Assembly (NCBI GenBank): GCA_902790215.1
Contig: CADAQX010000015.1
Coordinates: forward strand, 1-64,000
DNA length: 64,000 nt
Origin: an uncultured Bacteroidota bacterium
GTDB lineage: Bacteria; Bacteroidota; Bacteroidia; Bacteroidales; P3
Reading direction: 5' to 3'
The translations under genes and the position numbers were made by a program. Under the pieces are notes generated by a model. That model made no database searches. It saw only the letters and a program-made list of their open reading frames with translations, and was not told the DNA's origin. Every line of letters starts with the position of its first letter. The first letter of the stretch is position 1. This document shows, in pieces, positions 22,462 through 30,997 of the stretch.

Positions 22462-23062
22462 GATGTTGGTAGCCACATTCCTTTGCGTTATGGGTCAGAC
22501 CTGGGCGCAAAGTCTCACGGGCAAAGCACCGTGGAACAACCATGCGTGGACTGTCAGTGTCGCCACCGTACCCCTATTAAGCGAAACCGTGGAGCAGATG
22601 AAAAACCTGCCCGACAGCGCCGACCGCCTTATCGAGGAGGCCATGACCCACCTGGGCAAGCCCTACCACTATGGCGGCAAGGGTCCCAAGGCATTCGACT
22701 GTGCCGGTTTTGCCCGCTATGTGTACCAGAAGTTCGGCTTCACTCTGCCGGGCGGCTCGGCGCCGCAATACCGTTTAGGACGGAGCGTCAAGGAGCGCAC
22801 AAAACTGCAGAAGGGCGACCTGGTCTTTTTCCAAGGCCGGTCCGGCAAAGGCGGTGTAGGCCACACGGGCATTGTGACCGAGGTGGACACAACGACGGGC
22901 GTGTTCCGTTTCATCCATGCCGCCACCTCGACAGGGGTCATCTACTCCTACTCCACCGAGGAATATTATGCCAAGCGCTATATCGGCGCGCGCCGTCTTT
23001 TAGGCGACCGCAGCAAACCCGAAGACCCGCTGCCGAGCAGAAGGGGCAAATCCAGAAGGTAA
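22451..23062 (+). CDS. NlpC/P60 (C40) cell-wall peptidase
   Basis: A 203-residue exported hydrolase. The signal peptide begins MKHRMLVATFLC and ends near TWAQ. The C40 domain covers about residues 60-190: Cys in KAFDCAGFARYVY, His in VGHTGIV and a third His in RFIHAAT. It cuts peptide stems of peptidoglycan. The start at 22451 overlaps the O-antigen ligase gene; an earlier in-frame ATG at 22391 lies well inside that gene and is less likely. Confidence 0.88.
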   Translation: MKHRMLVATFLCVMGQTWAQSLTGKAPWNNHAWTVSVATVPLLSETVEQMKNLPDSADRLIEEAMTHLGKPYHYGGKGPKAFDCAGFARYVYQKFGFTLPGGSAPQYRLGRSVKERTKLQKGDLVFFQGRSGKGGVGHTGIVTEVDTTTGVFRFIHAATSTGVIYSYSTEEYYAKRYIGARRLLGDRSKPEDPLPSRRGKSRR

Positions 23063-23111
23063 TAACCAACGTTTGACAAGCTTCATCTCTTGTTTCCGTC
23101 ATCGTTGTCCG

Positions 23112-23212
23112 TTGATATGTCGATTTTTTTTGTTGATATGTTGATACGTTGATATGTTGATATGATGCGAGTCGTATCAACACAAAACGTATCAACGTTC
23201 CAACATATCAAC
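23112..23212 (+). repeat. TTGATATG simple repeats facing inverted copies
   Basis: About five units of the type GTTGATATGTTGATACG are followed, after GATGCGAGTC, by three inverted units (CGTATCAAC, CATATCAAC). The two arms can pair into a long imperfect hairpin. It may end transcription of the gene before it. Confidence 0.7.
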
Positions 23213-23349
23213 AATTCAGCGAGACGATTGCCGCTTCGCGCGGAAGTTACGTTTTATTCTGTGAGGGATTACGCCACCTTTCGTCAACTTTCGTCACCGT
23301 TCCTATAATGTCACTTATTTGTCTCCAACGTTCCTCTGCGTGCCTTCCG

Positions 23350-23460
23350 GGCTCGGTGTTGCGTCGTTCTTTATCTTATCGTTTTTCGATATGTTTCCCA
23401 TCGTTTTCCCTTTCTGAAAGGGAAAACGAGCGAATAACGAGCGAATAAATGACGACCCTT
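23350..23460 (-). repeat. Dispersed hairpin repeat R2, copy 2
   Basis: Reverse complement of the R2 plan: it ends GAGCGAATAAATGACGACCC and starts TTGCGTCGTTCTTTATC. The central hairpin is TTTTCCCTTTC/GAAAGGGAAAA. Similarity to copy 1 extends over about 110 bases. Confidence 0.78.
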
Positions 23461-23529
23461 GATGGTTGCTTCAACGACTAATCAAAGACTGATTATACTT
23501 GTCAAACTATAGTAATACCCTCACAGAAA

Positions 23530-23566
23530 GAGAGGCACCCCTTGCGGAACGCCTCTCATTTCATTT
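23530..23566. terminator. Possible bidirectional terminator
   Basis: GAGAGGC and GCCTCTC pair around a 14-base loop, with ATTTCATTT on one side and TTTCTGT on the other strand. It stands between the NlpC/P60 gene and the convergent barrel gene. Confidence 0.45.
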
Positions 23567-23595
23567 ATAGTTAGAAAAGTACCTGTTCTGGCTTG

Positions 23596-23792
23596 AACCC
23601 AAATCGGTCATTAGACCGACTTTTCAATCAATCTCGTCTTTTTCAGGTCTGTTTATGCCATATTAGCATTTCTTTCGGCATCTTGTCCACATCCCTGTCT
23701 CGCCGTAGCCCGCTACGCCTTCGCCAGTGATGCGCCCAATCTGCTCGAAACAAATACTAATCTGCCATAAACTCTAATGACCGATTTGGGTT
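23596..23792 (-). repeat. MITE-like nested palindromic element, copy B
   Basis: The outer inverted repeat AACCCAAATCGGTCATTAG at 23596-23614 is matched perfectly at 23774-23792. The inner pair is GTTTATGCCATATTAGCATT at 23651 and its partner at 23752-23772. It is copy A turned round, with a different centre (GCCGTAGCCCGCTACG). It ends six bases before the stop codon of the convergent gene at 23798. Confidence 0.8.
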
Positions 23793-23797
23793 GAAGT

Positions 23798-25225
23798 TTA
23801 GAGTCCCAAAATAAAGCCGAACTTGATGGGATAGACCTCACGGTCCATGTTTTTGAGCACCGGCATGGTGGGCACTTGCATGAAGACTCCTATATTTCTG
23901 AAGACAAGAGTAAGGCGGGCATCGAGTTTGTAGGGATTCATGATACGGGAGGCATCCTCCACATCCGTCATCTTGGCATTGTCTGTATAGGATTTGCCCT
24001 TGTGTTTGAGACCCGTGTTGCTGCTGGTGTAGTTCAGTCCGGGGATGGCGGCAAGGGCAATGCCGAACTTACGCGTGGGCTTCCACATGACAGAGACCGG
24101 CATCGTAACATAGCGGGCCACGAGACGGCTTGCCCAACGGGCATTGCCGAGTTCCTTGTGGTAGAAAGTGGAGACCTCGGGGTTGCCTGTCTCGCCAATC
24201 GACATATAGGTGTCGCCGGCAAAGCGGTAGATGTCGGACTCGTATCCCACGCCAATGCCGAGAGTCCAGTGCTCATAGTTGAGAGGAGTGGCAATGAGGG
24301 CAAGCTGATAGGAGGAGAATGTGGTACCGAGCGAATAGGGGTCGCTCATGCCGTTAAGGCCGCTGAGGGGAGCATCGCCCCAGTTGTTGAACGCCCATGC
24401 AAACGACAGGTGGAAACCGGGCTTGTTAGTGTTTTTCTTACTGCTTTCACCTTTGAGGCCAGTCGAGGGAAGATGCGACAGGTTTGGTATCCTCAACTTA
24501 TCGACCTTTCTGTCAACCTTGGCACGCACTTTATCGGCAAATTCCCCGGCAAATTCCCTGTCATCGTTGCTTTCATCAGACTTGTCGTAGTATGTCACAC
24601 CGTCATAGCTGTCGATAGTCAGTTTGGCGAAATCGGAGACTGCCTCGTAGAGGGTTGTTCCATGGAAATAGGAGACATGCAGCGTTGCAAAATCCTCGGA
24701 TTTCATCCGGAGAATGTCACCGGCACAAGGGACAACGACACTAATCTTGGAAAAGTCCTCAGCCCTCAAGCCTATAGTGTTCACCCTGAGGGTATCCTTG
24801 TCAGAGGAAGGCATCACAGACACTTGGCTGTAGTCGGAGGTGTTAATCCTCAATACCGACATGCCACTGGCCTGAGACACCGTCACTGTAGCATAGTCTT
24901 CGGTAAAGATTTCCCAGTTACCCTCTTGTTTCAGATGGACAACCAGAGGCTTTGCCCCCGGCCTGGCACTGATGGTTAACCCCTCTTGAGAGTTGTAGGA
25001 AAATTCTGGTTTTTTGTCTTTCCCAGAGTCCAACAGACCTCCTTCGGCTGTCAGATAAGAAATTGTGTCACCCACTATCGACACATTAGCATAGCCGCTG
25101 ATGGACACTTTCGGCACATTACCAGCCATTGTGACACGGTAGATTTTGATGGTGTCGTCTTCGTCTTTTGCCATTGCCGTGAAGGCTGTCAGCATCATAG
25201 CGAGAAGAATCATTGTGTTTTTCAT
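23798..25225 (-). CDS. Exported protein: GIN-like beta-helix region plus outer-membrane barrel
   Basis: A 475-residue protein with a signal peptide (ends near FTAMAK). Residues about 30-215 form a repeated strand pattern (SISGYANVSIVGDTISYL, AEDFSKISVVVP, SDFAKLTIDSYDG) like GIN/adhesin beta-helices. Residues about 265-475 look like a PF13568-type outer-membrane barrel (FHLSFAWAFNNWGDAPLSG at its start, PIKFGFILGL at its end). It is the third gene after an ECF sigma factor and an anti-sigma-like protein, a common Bacteroidales arrangement for envelope stress sensing. The role of the barrel is not known. Confidence 0.7.
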   Translation of the reverse strand: MKNTMILLAMMLTAFTAMAKDEDDTIKIYRVTMAGNVPKVSISGYANVSIVGDTISYLTAEGGLLDSGKDKKPEFSYNSQEGLTISARPGAKPLVVHLKQEGNWEIFTEDYATVTVSQASGMSVLRINTSDYSQVSVMPSSDKDTLRVNTIGLRAEDFSKISVVVPCAGDILRMKSEDFATLHVSYFHGTTLYEAVSDFAKLTIDSYDGVTYYDKSDESNDDREFAGEFADKVRAKVDRKVDKLRIPNLSHLPSTGLKGESSKKNTNKPGFHLSFAWAFNNWGDAPLSGLNGMSDPYSLGTTFSSYQLALIATPLNYEHWTLGIGVGYESDIYRFAGDTYMSIGETGNPEVSTFYHKELGNARWASRLVARYVTMPVSVMWKPTRKFGIALAAIPGLNYTSSNTGLKHKGKSYTDNAKMTDVEDASRIMNPYKLDARLTLVFRNIGVFMQVPTMPVLKNMDREVYPIKFGFILGL

Positions 25226-25269
25226 GTTATTAAAAGTTTAATTGTTATTATTCTGTTGTATTATTGTTC

Positions 25270-26013
25270 TTATAAAGATGCCAGCATGACACGGGTATCG
25301 CCCTCGGCACGGAGAGCGCGTGCCCTGAGACGGTCGTAGAGACTGCGTCCTTGCCTCAACAAATCATCCAGATAGGAGGGTGTGTATGTCGTGTCAATCT
25401 CGACCATAGCAATAGTCTCTTCGGGCATCAACAGGTAATCGGTATAGATGATTACCGTGGTTTCTACGGCATCATTGCGTTGCATCTCCGTCGGCATGGC
25501 CTCGGCAAGAAGAGGCTCATCCAAAACCGCCTCGTGCTGAACCATAGGAGGCAACGGCTCGGCAACGGCCTTGTGCTGAATGCTTGCCACCTGTGCGGGT
25601 ATGGCTGCGAGCGTTTCGGTAGTCATAACCTCATCAGGAAGCGCATTGCGGGACGAATTTGTGTCTATAATGACAGGTTTTACGGTCGGTGGCACCTCGG
25701 CAACAACAGGTTGTTGCGACGCATTACCTCCGAACTGCCATACACCCACCAACAGCAATCCTGCCACACAGGCGGCAGCCGCCCACCGCCACATGGGAAT
25801 GCGGACAGGCTCGTGCCGCAGCAGTGACTCCTTGTCGGGAAAGACCTCGGCCGCAGCCTCGACTTTCATACCGGGGTCGTAGAGCGACATCTCCTCGGCC
25901 AAATCGGGATGCTGCTGCATGAACGCCTCGACCTCGGTGCGCTCCGCCTCCGTCAGCCGTCCCTCGGCGTACTGGTAGAAGAAATATTCGTAATTATCAA
26001 TTGTTACCATCAT
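25270..26013 (-). CDS. Single-pass membrane protein, likely anti-sigma factor
   Basis: A 247-residue protein. A cytoplasmic N-terminal part (YFFYQYAEGRLTEAERTEVE, about 1-70) resembles the zinc-finger-less anti-sigma domains of Bacteroidota. One membrane segment (about 76-95, AAAACVAGLLLVGVWQFGG) is followed by a periplasmic tail rich in Pro, Glu and Ala. It overlaps the ECF sigma gene by 17 bases, so it is likely made in step with it and holds the sigma factor inactive. The identification relies mainly on context. Confidence 0.65.
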   Translation of the reverse strand: MMVTIDNYEYFFYQYAEGRLTEAERTEVEAFMQQHPDLAEEMSLYDPGMKVEAAAEVFPDKESLLRHEPVRIPMWRWAAAACVAGLLLVGVWQFGGNASQQPVVAEVPPTVKPVIIDTNSSRNALPDEVMTTETLAAIPAQVASIQHKAVAEPLPPMVQHEAVLDEPLLAEAMPTEMQRNDAVETTVIIYTDYLLMPEETIAMVEIDTTYTPSYLDDLLRQGRSLYDRLRARALRAEGDTRVMLASL

Positions 26014-26491
26014 ATCCTAATGCAATTAGTGTTTTTTTCATTGATACACGGGCACGGAAAACATACACCCTCACCTGATTTTCGCTGATGGATAGAATCT
26101 CCGAGATTTCGTGGACATCGTAGCCTTCAATATCCTTCAGCATCACCGCCTCGCGCTGTACCTGTGGCAAGGCATCCATGGCCTTTTGAATGGCTTCGTG
26201 CAAGTCGAAAGCCTCGTCGGGCTCTGTCACCTGGTCACCTTTCAGCACATCGGCGCTTTCGCGATATACCGCCTCGTGGCGGAAATGACTCATCACATGG
26301 TTGTGAACCACTGCGAGGAGGAAAGCCTTTCCCTTCTCGGTCGCAACGGATTCGCGCTTCTCCCAGAGCGTGGCGAAAGCCTCCTGCACGAAGTCCTTCG
26401 ACTGCTCCCGGTCGCCGCAGCAGTGCACCGCGTAGCGGTACACATCGTCGGCCCAAAGGCTCACTCCATTGTTGTATTCGTTCCGAGTCAT
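25997..26491 (-). CDS. ECF-type RNA polymerase sigma factor
   Basis: A 164-residue sigma-70 family protein with region 2 (VYRYAVHCCGDREQSKDFVQ, then AFATLWEKRE) and region 4 (LPQVQREAVMLKDIEGYDVH, then EISEILSISENQVRVYVFRA). No region 1 or 3 is present. It leads a three-gene unit with the anti-sigma-like membrane protein and a barrel protein; these are probably its first targets. Confidence 0.92.
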   Translation of the reverse strand: MTRNEYNNGVSLWADDVYRYAVHCCGDREQSKDFVQEAFATLWEKRESVATEKGKAFLLAVVHNHVMSHFRHEAVYRESADVLKGDQVTEPDEAFDLHEAIQKAMDALPQVQREAVMLKDIEGYDVHEISEILSISENQVRVYVFRARVSMKKTLIALGYDGNN

Positions 26492-26516
26492 TTCGCCATA
26501 ATAATCGCGCGAGAGG

Positions 26517-26524
26517 CAAAAATA
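26517..26524 (-). promoter_or_regulatory. -7 box upstream of the ECF sigma gene
   Basis: The minus strand reads TATTTTTG followed by CC, 25 bases before the sigma start codon. It is a housekeeping-type box; no clear second ECF-type promoter is seen. Confidence 0.5.
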
Positions 26525-26585
26525 TTACAGCTTACTTGAAAAAAAGTTTGTGAGTCGATACTAAAACGTTGGGTGTTAGCAGTTT

Positions 26586-27554
26586 CTATTCTGCCACAAT
26601 TTTGATAATATCTTTCAGTCTCGGCGTAAGGATGATTTCGGTGCGACGGTTGACCGCCTTGTTGGCAGCGGTGGTATTAGGCTTCTTGGGGGCATATTCG
26701 CCGTGGCCGGCAGCCTCCACTCTTGCAGGGTCGATTTTCGGTCCTTGCGCCAACAACAGCTTGACAATGGCAGTTGCACGCATCACACTCAAATCCCAGT
26801 TGTCTTTCACTGCGGTGGTGCCACGGAAGACGACATTGTCGGTATGTCCCTCCACCATGATGTTCAAGTCGGTGTGCTCTTCCAACACCTTGGCGAGGCT
26901 CTTGATGGCCTCCACGCCCTTTTCCGATACAGTCCAGCTGCCCGAGGCAAAGAGCAGTTTGTCCTCCATGGACACATACACCTTGCCCTCTTTGGTTTCC
27001 ACATTCAAGCCCTTGTCAGTAAAACCCACCAAGGCCTGGGACACGGCATGGCGAAGATGCTCCAGTTCTTGCTCCTTGGCACGCAGGGCTTCGGTGGCGG
27101 CCTGTTCGCTCTGCTCCAGTTGGCGCTGGCGCTCTTCGAGCTGCTGCTGGCGCTGCCGTGCGGCGGCCTCGCGCTCGTACAGTTCTTGCGTGCGCTGCTC
27201 GAGCATTTTGTTGGCTTTTGTCAAGTCGCGGTTCTTGCCGGTGATTTGCTGCAGGAAGTTCTCCACCGTGGTGTCGTAGCGCAGCTGCAGCGCCGCATAC
27301 GAGCGGTTGATAGACTTCACCGTCGCCTCGCATTCCTGGCGGGCAGTCGTCATGTCGCTCAACGCAACAGTCATGGCCTGACCCTGCCGCACCAGCTCGG
27401 CGTTCTCTTCACGCATCTCCTGCAACTCCTGTTTGGTGACGCTCCAGCCTTTCATCGTCTGGCTGTATTGTGACTGCAGAGCCTCATACTCCCTCATCGA
27501 CACGCACGAGGAGAGCATCAACACGGCTGCCGCAATAGCAAAAATTTGTTTCAT
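26586..27554 (-). CDS. OmpA-family lipoprotein with coiled coil
   Basis: A 322-residue outer-membrane lipoprotein (lipobox LMLSSC near residue 17). Residues about 25-190 are a long coiled coil rich in Gln, Glu and Arg (REAAARQRQQQLEERQRQLE). The C-terminal OmpA/MotB peptidoglycan-binding domain (about 200-320) has VEGHTDNVVFRGTTAVKDN and NRRTEIILTPR. It anchors the outer membrane to the wall. It diverges from the ClC gene. Confidence 0.9.
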   Translation of the reverse strand: MKQIFAIAAAVLMLSSCVSMREYEALQSQYSQTMKGWSVTKQELQEMREENAELVRQGQAMTVALSDMTTARQECEATVKSINRSYAALQLRYDTTVENFLQQITGKNRDLTKANKMLEQRTQELYEREAAARQRQQQLEERQRQLEQSEQAATEALRAKEQELEHLRHAVSQALVGFTDKGLNVETKEGKVYVSMEDKLLFASGSWTVSEKGVEAIKSLAKVLEEHTDLNIMVEGHTDNVVFRGTTAVKDNWDLSVMRATAIVKLLLAQGPKIDPARVEAAGHGEYAPKKPNTTAANKAVNRRTEIILTPRLKDIIKIVAE

Positions 27555-27624
27555 ATCGGGTATCTTTTAGTAATAAATAAGACAATATTTGTTTTCAATA
27601 ATAACGCAAACAGAAAAGTTTTCG

Positions 27625-27632
27625 TATCTTTG
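27625..27632 (+). promoter_or_regulatory. -7 box of the ClC gene
   Basis: TATCTTTG followed by CC, 21 bases before the ATG at 27654. It excludes the much longer frame that would start at 27546. Confidence 0.6.
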
Positions 27633-27653
27633 CCCCTTGACAAAAAACAGGAC

Positions 27654-29453
27654 ATGCGTTACAAAGATGCATATAAAAAGTTGTACACTTGGCGTTTGCA
27701 CCACATTTCGGAGCAGACGTATTTATTGCTCCTAAGCGTGATTGTGGGCATCCTGAGCGGCTTGGCGGCGGTGCTTCTGAAGACGGTTGTGCACTGGTCG
27801 GGCCAATATGTGATGGAAATAGGCGACGCCCACTTCGCCAGCGGGGGCGGCAATGCCCTTATCCTCTTCGCCCCTCTGGTGGGCATACTGCTCACCGTCC
27901 TGTTTGTGAAGTATATCATCAAAGGCGACATCGGGCACGGCATACCCACTGTGCTATTCTCCATCTCGCGAAAGAAGGGGTCGCTCCCTCCGCGCAACAT
28001 GTATTCATCGCTGGTGGCATCAACCCTCACCGTGGCATTCGGCGGCAGCGTGGGACTCGAAGCCCCCATTGCCTCCACGGGCAGTGCCATCGGCTCCAAT
28101 GTTGGGCGGTTCTTCCATGTCAGTGCGCGCGGCGTGAAACTGCTTTTGGGATGCGGCGCCGCCGGAGCCATTGCGGGCATCTTCAAAGCCCCCCTGGCCG
28201 GTGTACTGTTCACGGTCGAGGTGCTCATGTTCGACATGACGATGACCACAGCTGTGCCCCTGCTCATCTCGGCGTTGTCGGCGTCCACCGTTGCCTACTT
28301 TCTCATGGGGCCGAAAGTGCAGTTTGTCTTCCACGTGGCGGAGGACTTCACGCTCAGCCAGATACCATTCCTTGTGGTGTTAGGCATCTTCTGCGCATTC
28401 AGTTCGGTCTATTTTCTGCGCTGCACCGACAAAGTGGAGGAATGGTTCAGCCGTCGCAAGAACTGGATATCCAAGTGGATAATAGGCGGCCTCATCCTCG
28501 GCGTCATGATATTCCTTTTCCCTCCCCTCTACGGCGAGGGCTACTGGGCACTCACCGAACTCCTCAACGGGAGCAATGACGACGCCCTCTTCGCCAGCAG
28601 TGTGTTCAACAGTTTCCGCGACAACGGCTGGATAGCCCTGGCAATCCTCTTTGTGCTCATTCTGCTCAAGCCTGTGGCCACAGCCACCACCATCGGCAGC
28701 GGAGGCGTTGGCGGTACCTTCGGTCCCTCGTTGGTGCTGGGTGGTCTCAGCGGCTACTTCATTGCAGCCCTCAGCAATCATCTTGGCCTCCCGCCACAGT
28801 CCACCGCCAACTTTGCCCTCGTGGGCATGGCGGCCGTAATGACCGGCGTCATGCACGCACCTTTCATGGGGGTGTTCCTCATTGCCGAAATCACAGGGGG
28901 CTATGCCCTTATGGTTCCGCTCCTCATCACCGCCACGGTGACCTACATCTGTGTCCAGCCGTTTGAGAAGCACTCTATCTACGCCCGCAAGCTGGCTGAA
29001 AAGGGCGACCTGATGACCCACAACAAAGATGCCTCGGCATGGCAGCTTTTAGACCTCAAAAAGCTTATTGAAACCAATTTCGCCACCCTGCCAGAGAACG
29101 GCACCCTGCGCGACATAGTCGAAGCCATCAAGCGGTCGAAACGCAACCTCTTCCCCGTGCTGGACGCCGACGGACGATTCCTCGGCCTTATCGTCATGGA
29201 CGACCTGCGGCACCTCATCTTTGAGACGGAGATGTACGACAGTGTCACCATCAAAGAGCTGATGATGACCTTTGAAGACAAAGACATCGTACACTTGGGC
29301 GACTCGCCCGAAGCCGTGGTGAAGAAGTTCCAGCTCAGCAACCGCTACAACCTCATCGTGGTGGACGAAGAAGGCAAATACCAAGGCTTCCTGTCGCGCG
29401 CCAACACCTTCTCGGCCTACCGCCGTTTTATCTCGGAGACCTCCGAGGAGTAG
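27654..29453 (+). CDS. ClC-type chloride channel/antiporter with two CBS domains
   Basis: A 599-residue membrane protein. The ClC core (about 30-430) has the signatures GHGIPT, GSVGLEAP (the gating Glu is kept) and GSGGVGGTFGPSL. Two CBS domains follow (about 455-585; LFPVLDADGRFLGLIVMDDL and YNLIVVDEEGKYQGFLS) and may sense nucleotides. It exchanges chloride for protons or lets anions pass, helping with acid or osmotic stress. Start set after a -7 box. The next gene is convergent. Confidence 0.92.
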   Translation: MRYKDAYKKLYTWRLHHISEQTYLLLLSVIVGILSGLAAVLLKTVVHWSGQYVMEIGDAHFASGGGNALILFAPLVGILLTVLFVKYIIKGDIGHGIPTVLFSISRKKGSLPPRNMYSSLVASTLTVAFGGSVGLEAPIASTGSAIGSNVGRFFHVSARGVKLLLGCGAAGAIAGIFKAPLAGVLFTVEVLMFDMTMTTAVPLLISALSASTVAYFLMGPKVQFVFHVAEDFTLSQIPFLVVLGIFCAFSSVYFLRCTDKVEEWFSRRKNWISKWIIGGLILGVMIFLFPPLYGEGYWALTELLNGSNDDALFASSVFNSFRDNGWIALAILFVLILLKPVATATTIGSGGVGGTFGPSLVLGGLSGYFIAALSNHLGLPPQSTANFALVGMAAVMTGVMHAPFMGVFLIAEITGGYALMVPLLITATVTYICVQPFEKHSIYARKLAEKGDLMTHNKDASAWQLLDLKKLIETNFATLPENGTLRDIVEAIKRSKRNLFPVLDADGRFLGLIVMDDLRHLIFETEMYDSVTIKELMMTFEDKDIVHLGDSPEAVVKKFQLSNRYNLIVVDEEGKYQGFLSRANTFSAYRRFISETSEE

Positions 29454-29523
29454 CCCACGGCAACCCACTGACTGCGGAAGAGGACGGTTTGCCCGGGATA
29501 CTCTCCCCGCCACATTGCCACGC

Positions 29524-30585
29524 TTATTCCCCAACCCTCATTTCCTGTTGCCGGCCTTCTATGTCGAACTGGAGGGTGGCACCGTCGGGACGGACATCTA
29601 TGGTGACGGGAGCGCCCATCACCAAGGGAAGATTCACCTTGCCGTGCCCGCCGGGGAAGCCGCAGAGCAGCGGGATTTTGTATTTTTCGATATAAGGGCG
29701 GAGCATTTCCTCGACACTCTCATACGAGAACTCCCTCTCGCAGTCGGTGAAAGTGCCCAGCACCACGCCTTTGCAACGGTCGAGCACACCTTTTCTCAAG
29801 AGTATGTTAAACTGACGGTCTATATTATGCATCCCCTCTTCCACCTCCTCTATGAAGAGGATGAGATCACGGCCCATGGTGGCATCGGCCTGTGTGCCAA
29901 GGTTGGGGACAAAAGTGCATATATTGCCGCCAACCAGAATGCCGCTGGCTCGCCCCTCGATATTCTGAGGATGTGCGGGGACCTCATACCGCGGCACACT
30001 CCCCATCAGCAAATCGCGCATCAGTGTGCTGCTCGTGTCAGAACCTTTTGTAGCCAGAAACATGCTCATCGTGCCGTGGATGCTCATCACTCCGGCACGT
30101 GCCAGTAGGCCGTGCAGGGTGGTGACATCGCTGAAGCCCACCAACCATTTGGGATTCGCACGCCATTCGGAAAGCGGGATTTGGTCGAGGTAGTGTATTG
30201 TGCCATAACCGCCACGGTTGCAGATAATGGCTTTGATGGTGGTGTCGGCCAACGCCCAGCGGAGGTCGCTCACACGCTCCTCGACGGTGCCGGCATACCG
30301 GCCAGCATGCACCTTGCCCACATTAGGCCCTATGACAGGCTCCAGCCCCCATCCGCGCAGCACCTCGGCGGCCTTCTCCACCTCTTTCATCGACTTGAAG
30401 TACGACGGCGATATGAGTGCCACACGGTCGCCCGCCTTCAGGTATTGCGGCCGCACACATTTCAGCACAATGGGTTTCTTGTCAGGTTCATGCGTGTGGA
30501 ACGAAACCAGCACACAAAAGACCGCCACAAGCAATAACGGCAGGGTACACTTTTTCAACATACTGTTTGTCATCATAATAATCAA
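29524..30585 (-). CDS. LD-carboxypeptidase (family S66), exported
   Basis: A 353-residue protein with an N-terminal hydrophobic signal segment (LPLLLVAVFCVLVSF). The S66 fold is seen in GDRVALISPSY, CNRGGYGTIHYLD, the nucleophile block WLVGFSDVTTLHG, and the C-terminal His motif FPGGHGKVNLPLVMG. The family removes the terminal D-Ala from tetrapeptides during murein recycling; an exported version would act in the periplasm. Several ATG codons (30585, 30573, 30561) could start it. Confidence 0.87.
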   Translation of the reverse strand: MIIMMTNSMLKKCTLPLLLVAVFCVLVSFHTHEPDKKPIVLKCVRPQYLKAGDRVALISPSYFKSMKEVEKAAEVLRGWGLEPVIGPNVGKVHAGRYAGTVEERVSDLRWALADTTIKAIICNRGGYGTIHYLDQIPLSEWRANPKWLVGFSDVTTLHGLLARAGVMSIHGTMSMFLATKGSDTSSTLMRDLLMGSVPRYEVPAHPQNIEGRASGILVGGNICTFVPNLGTQADATMGRDLILFIEEVEEGMHNIDRQFNILLRKGVLDRCKGVVLGTFTDCEREFSYESVEEMLRPYIEKYKIPLLCGFPGGHGKVNLPLVMGAPVTIDVRPDGATLQFDIEGRQQEMRVGE

Positions 30586-30632
30586 GCTTTTTCAATATCA
30601 TCGGCCATCGGTCGCAGAGGTGAAAGCCAATG

Positions 30633-30640
30633 CAAAAATA
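30633..30640 (-). promoter_or_regulatory. -7 box for the LD-carboxypeptidase gene
   Basis: The minus strand reads TATTTTTG followed by C, about 50 bases before the first start codon. The rest of 30641-30870 shows nothing I can name. Confidence 0.5.
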
Positions 30641-30876
30641 CACATTTTCTCAAAACCAATAAGAAAAAAAGCAAAGGAGACAATACCCCACGCCTCCGAC
30701 CCTATCTACAGCAACGACTCATCCCCTACCCTTCAGCCACTTATCCCTGCTTGATACGCAAGAAAACCCTTCCCAATTCCTCACCTAAGCCAGCTATTTC
30801 CAACGGCACCGGGGACACTCCAGTCACCAGCCCGAACCGTCTCCATACAGCCTGACGAGAGGACATGGACAAGTTT

Positions 30877-30910
30877 TTTGTTGGCGTATCACTTTTTTTT
30901 CGTATCTTTG
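30877..30910 (+). promoter_or_regulatory. Promoter of the M28-like gene
   Basis: TTTG at 30877-30880 and TATCTTTG at 30903-30910 are 22 bases apart. The start codon at 30998 lies 87 bases downstream after an AT-rich leader. Confidence 0.6.
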
Positions 30911-30997
30911 CTTGATTATATGAACCGCACTACGTGCGACAAATTATTTATTGTCAATAAAATAATATTATTAATAATAATAAACTATCCTACAAAA

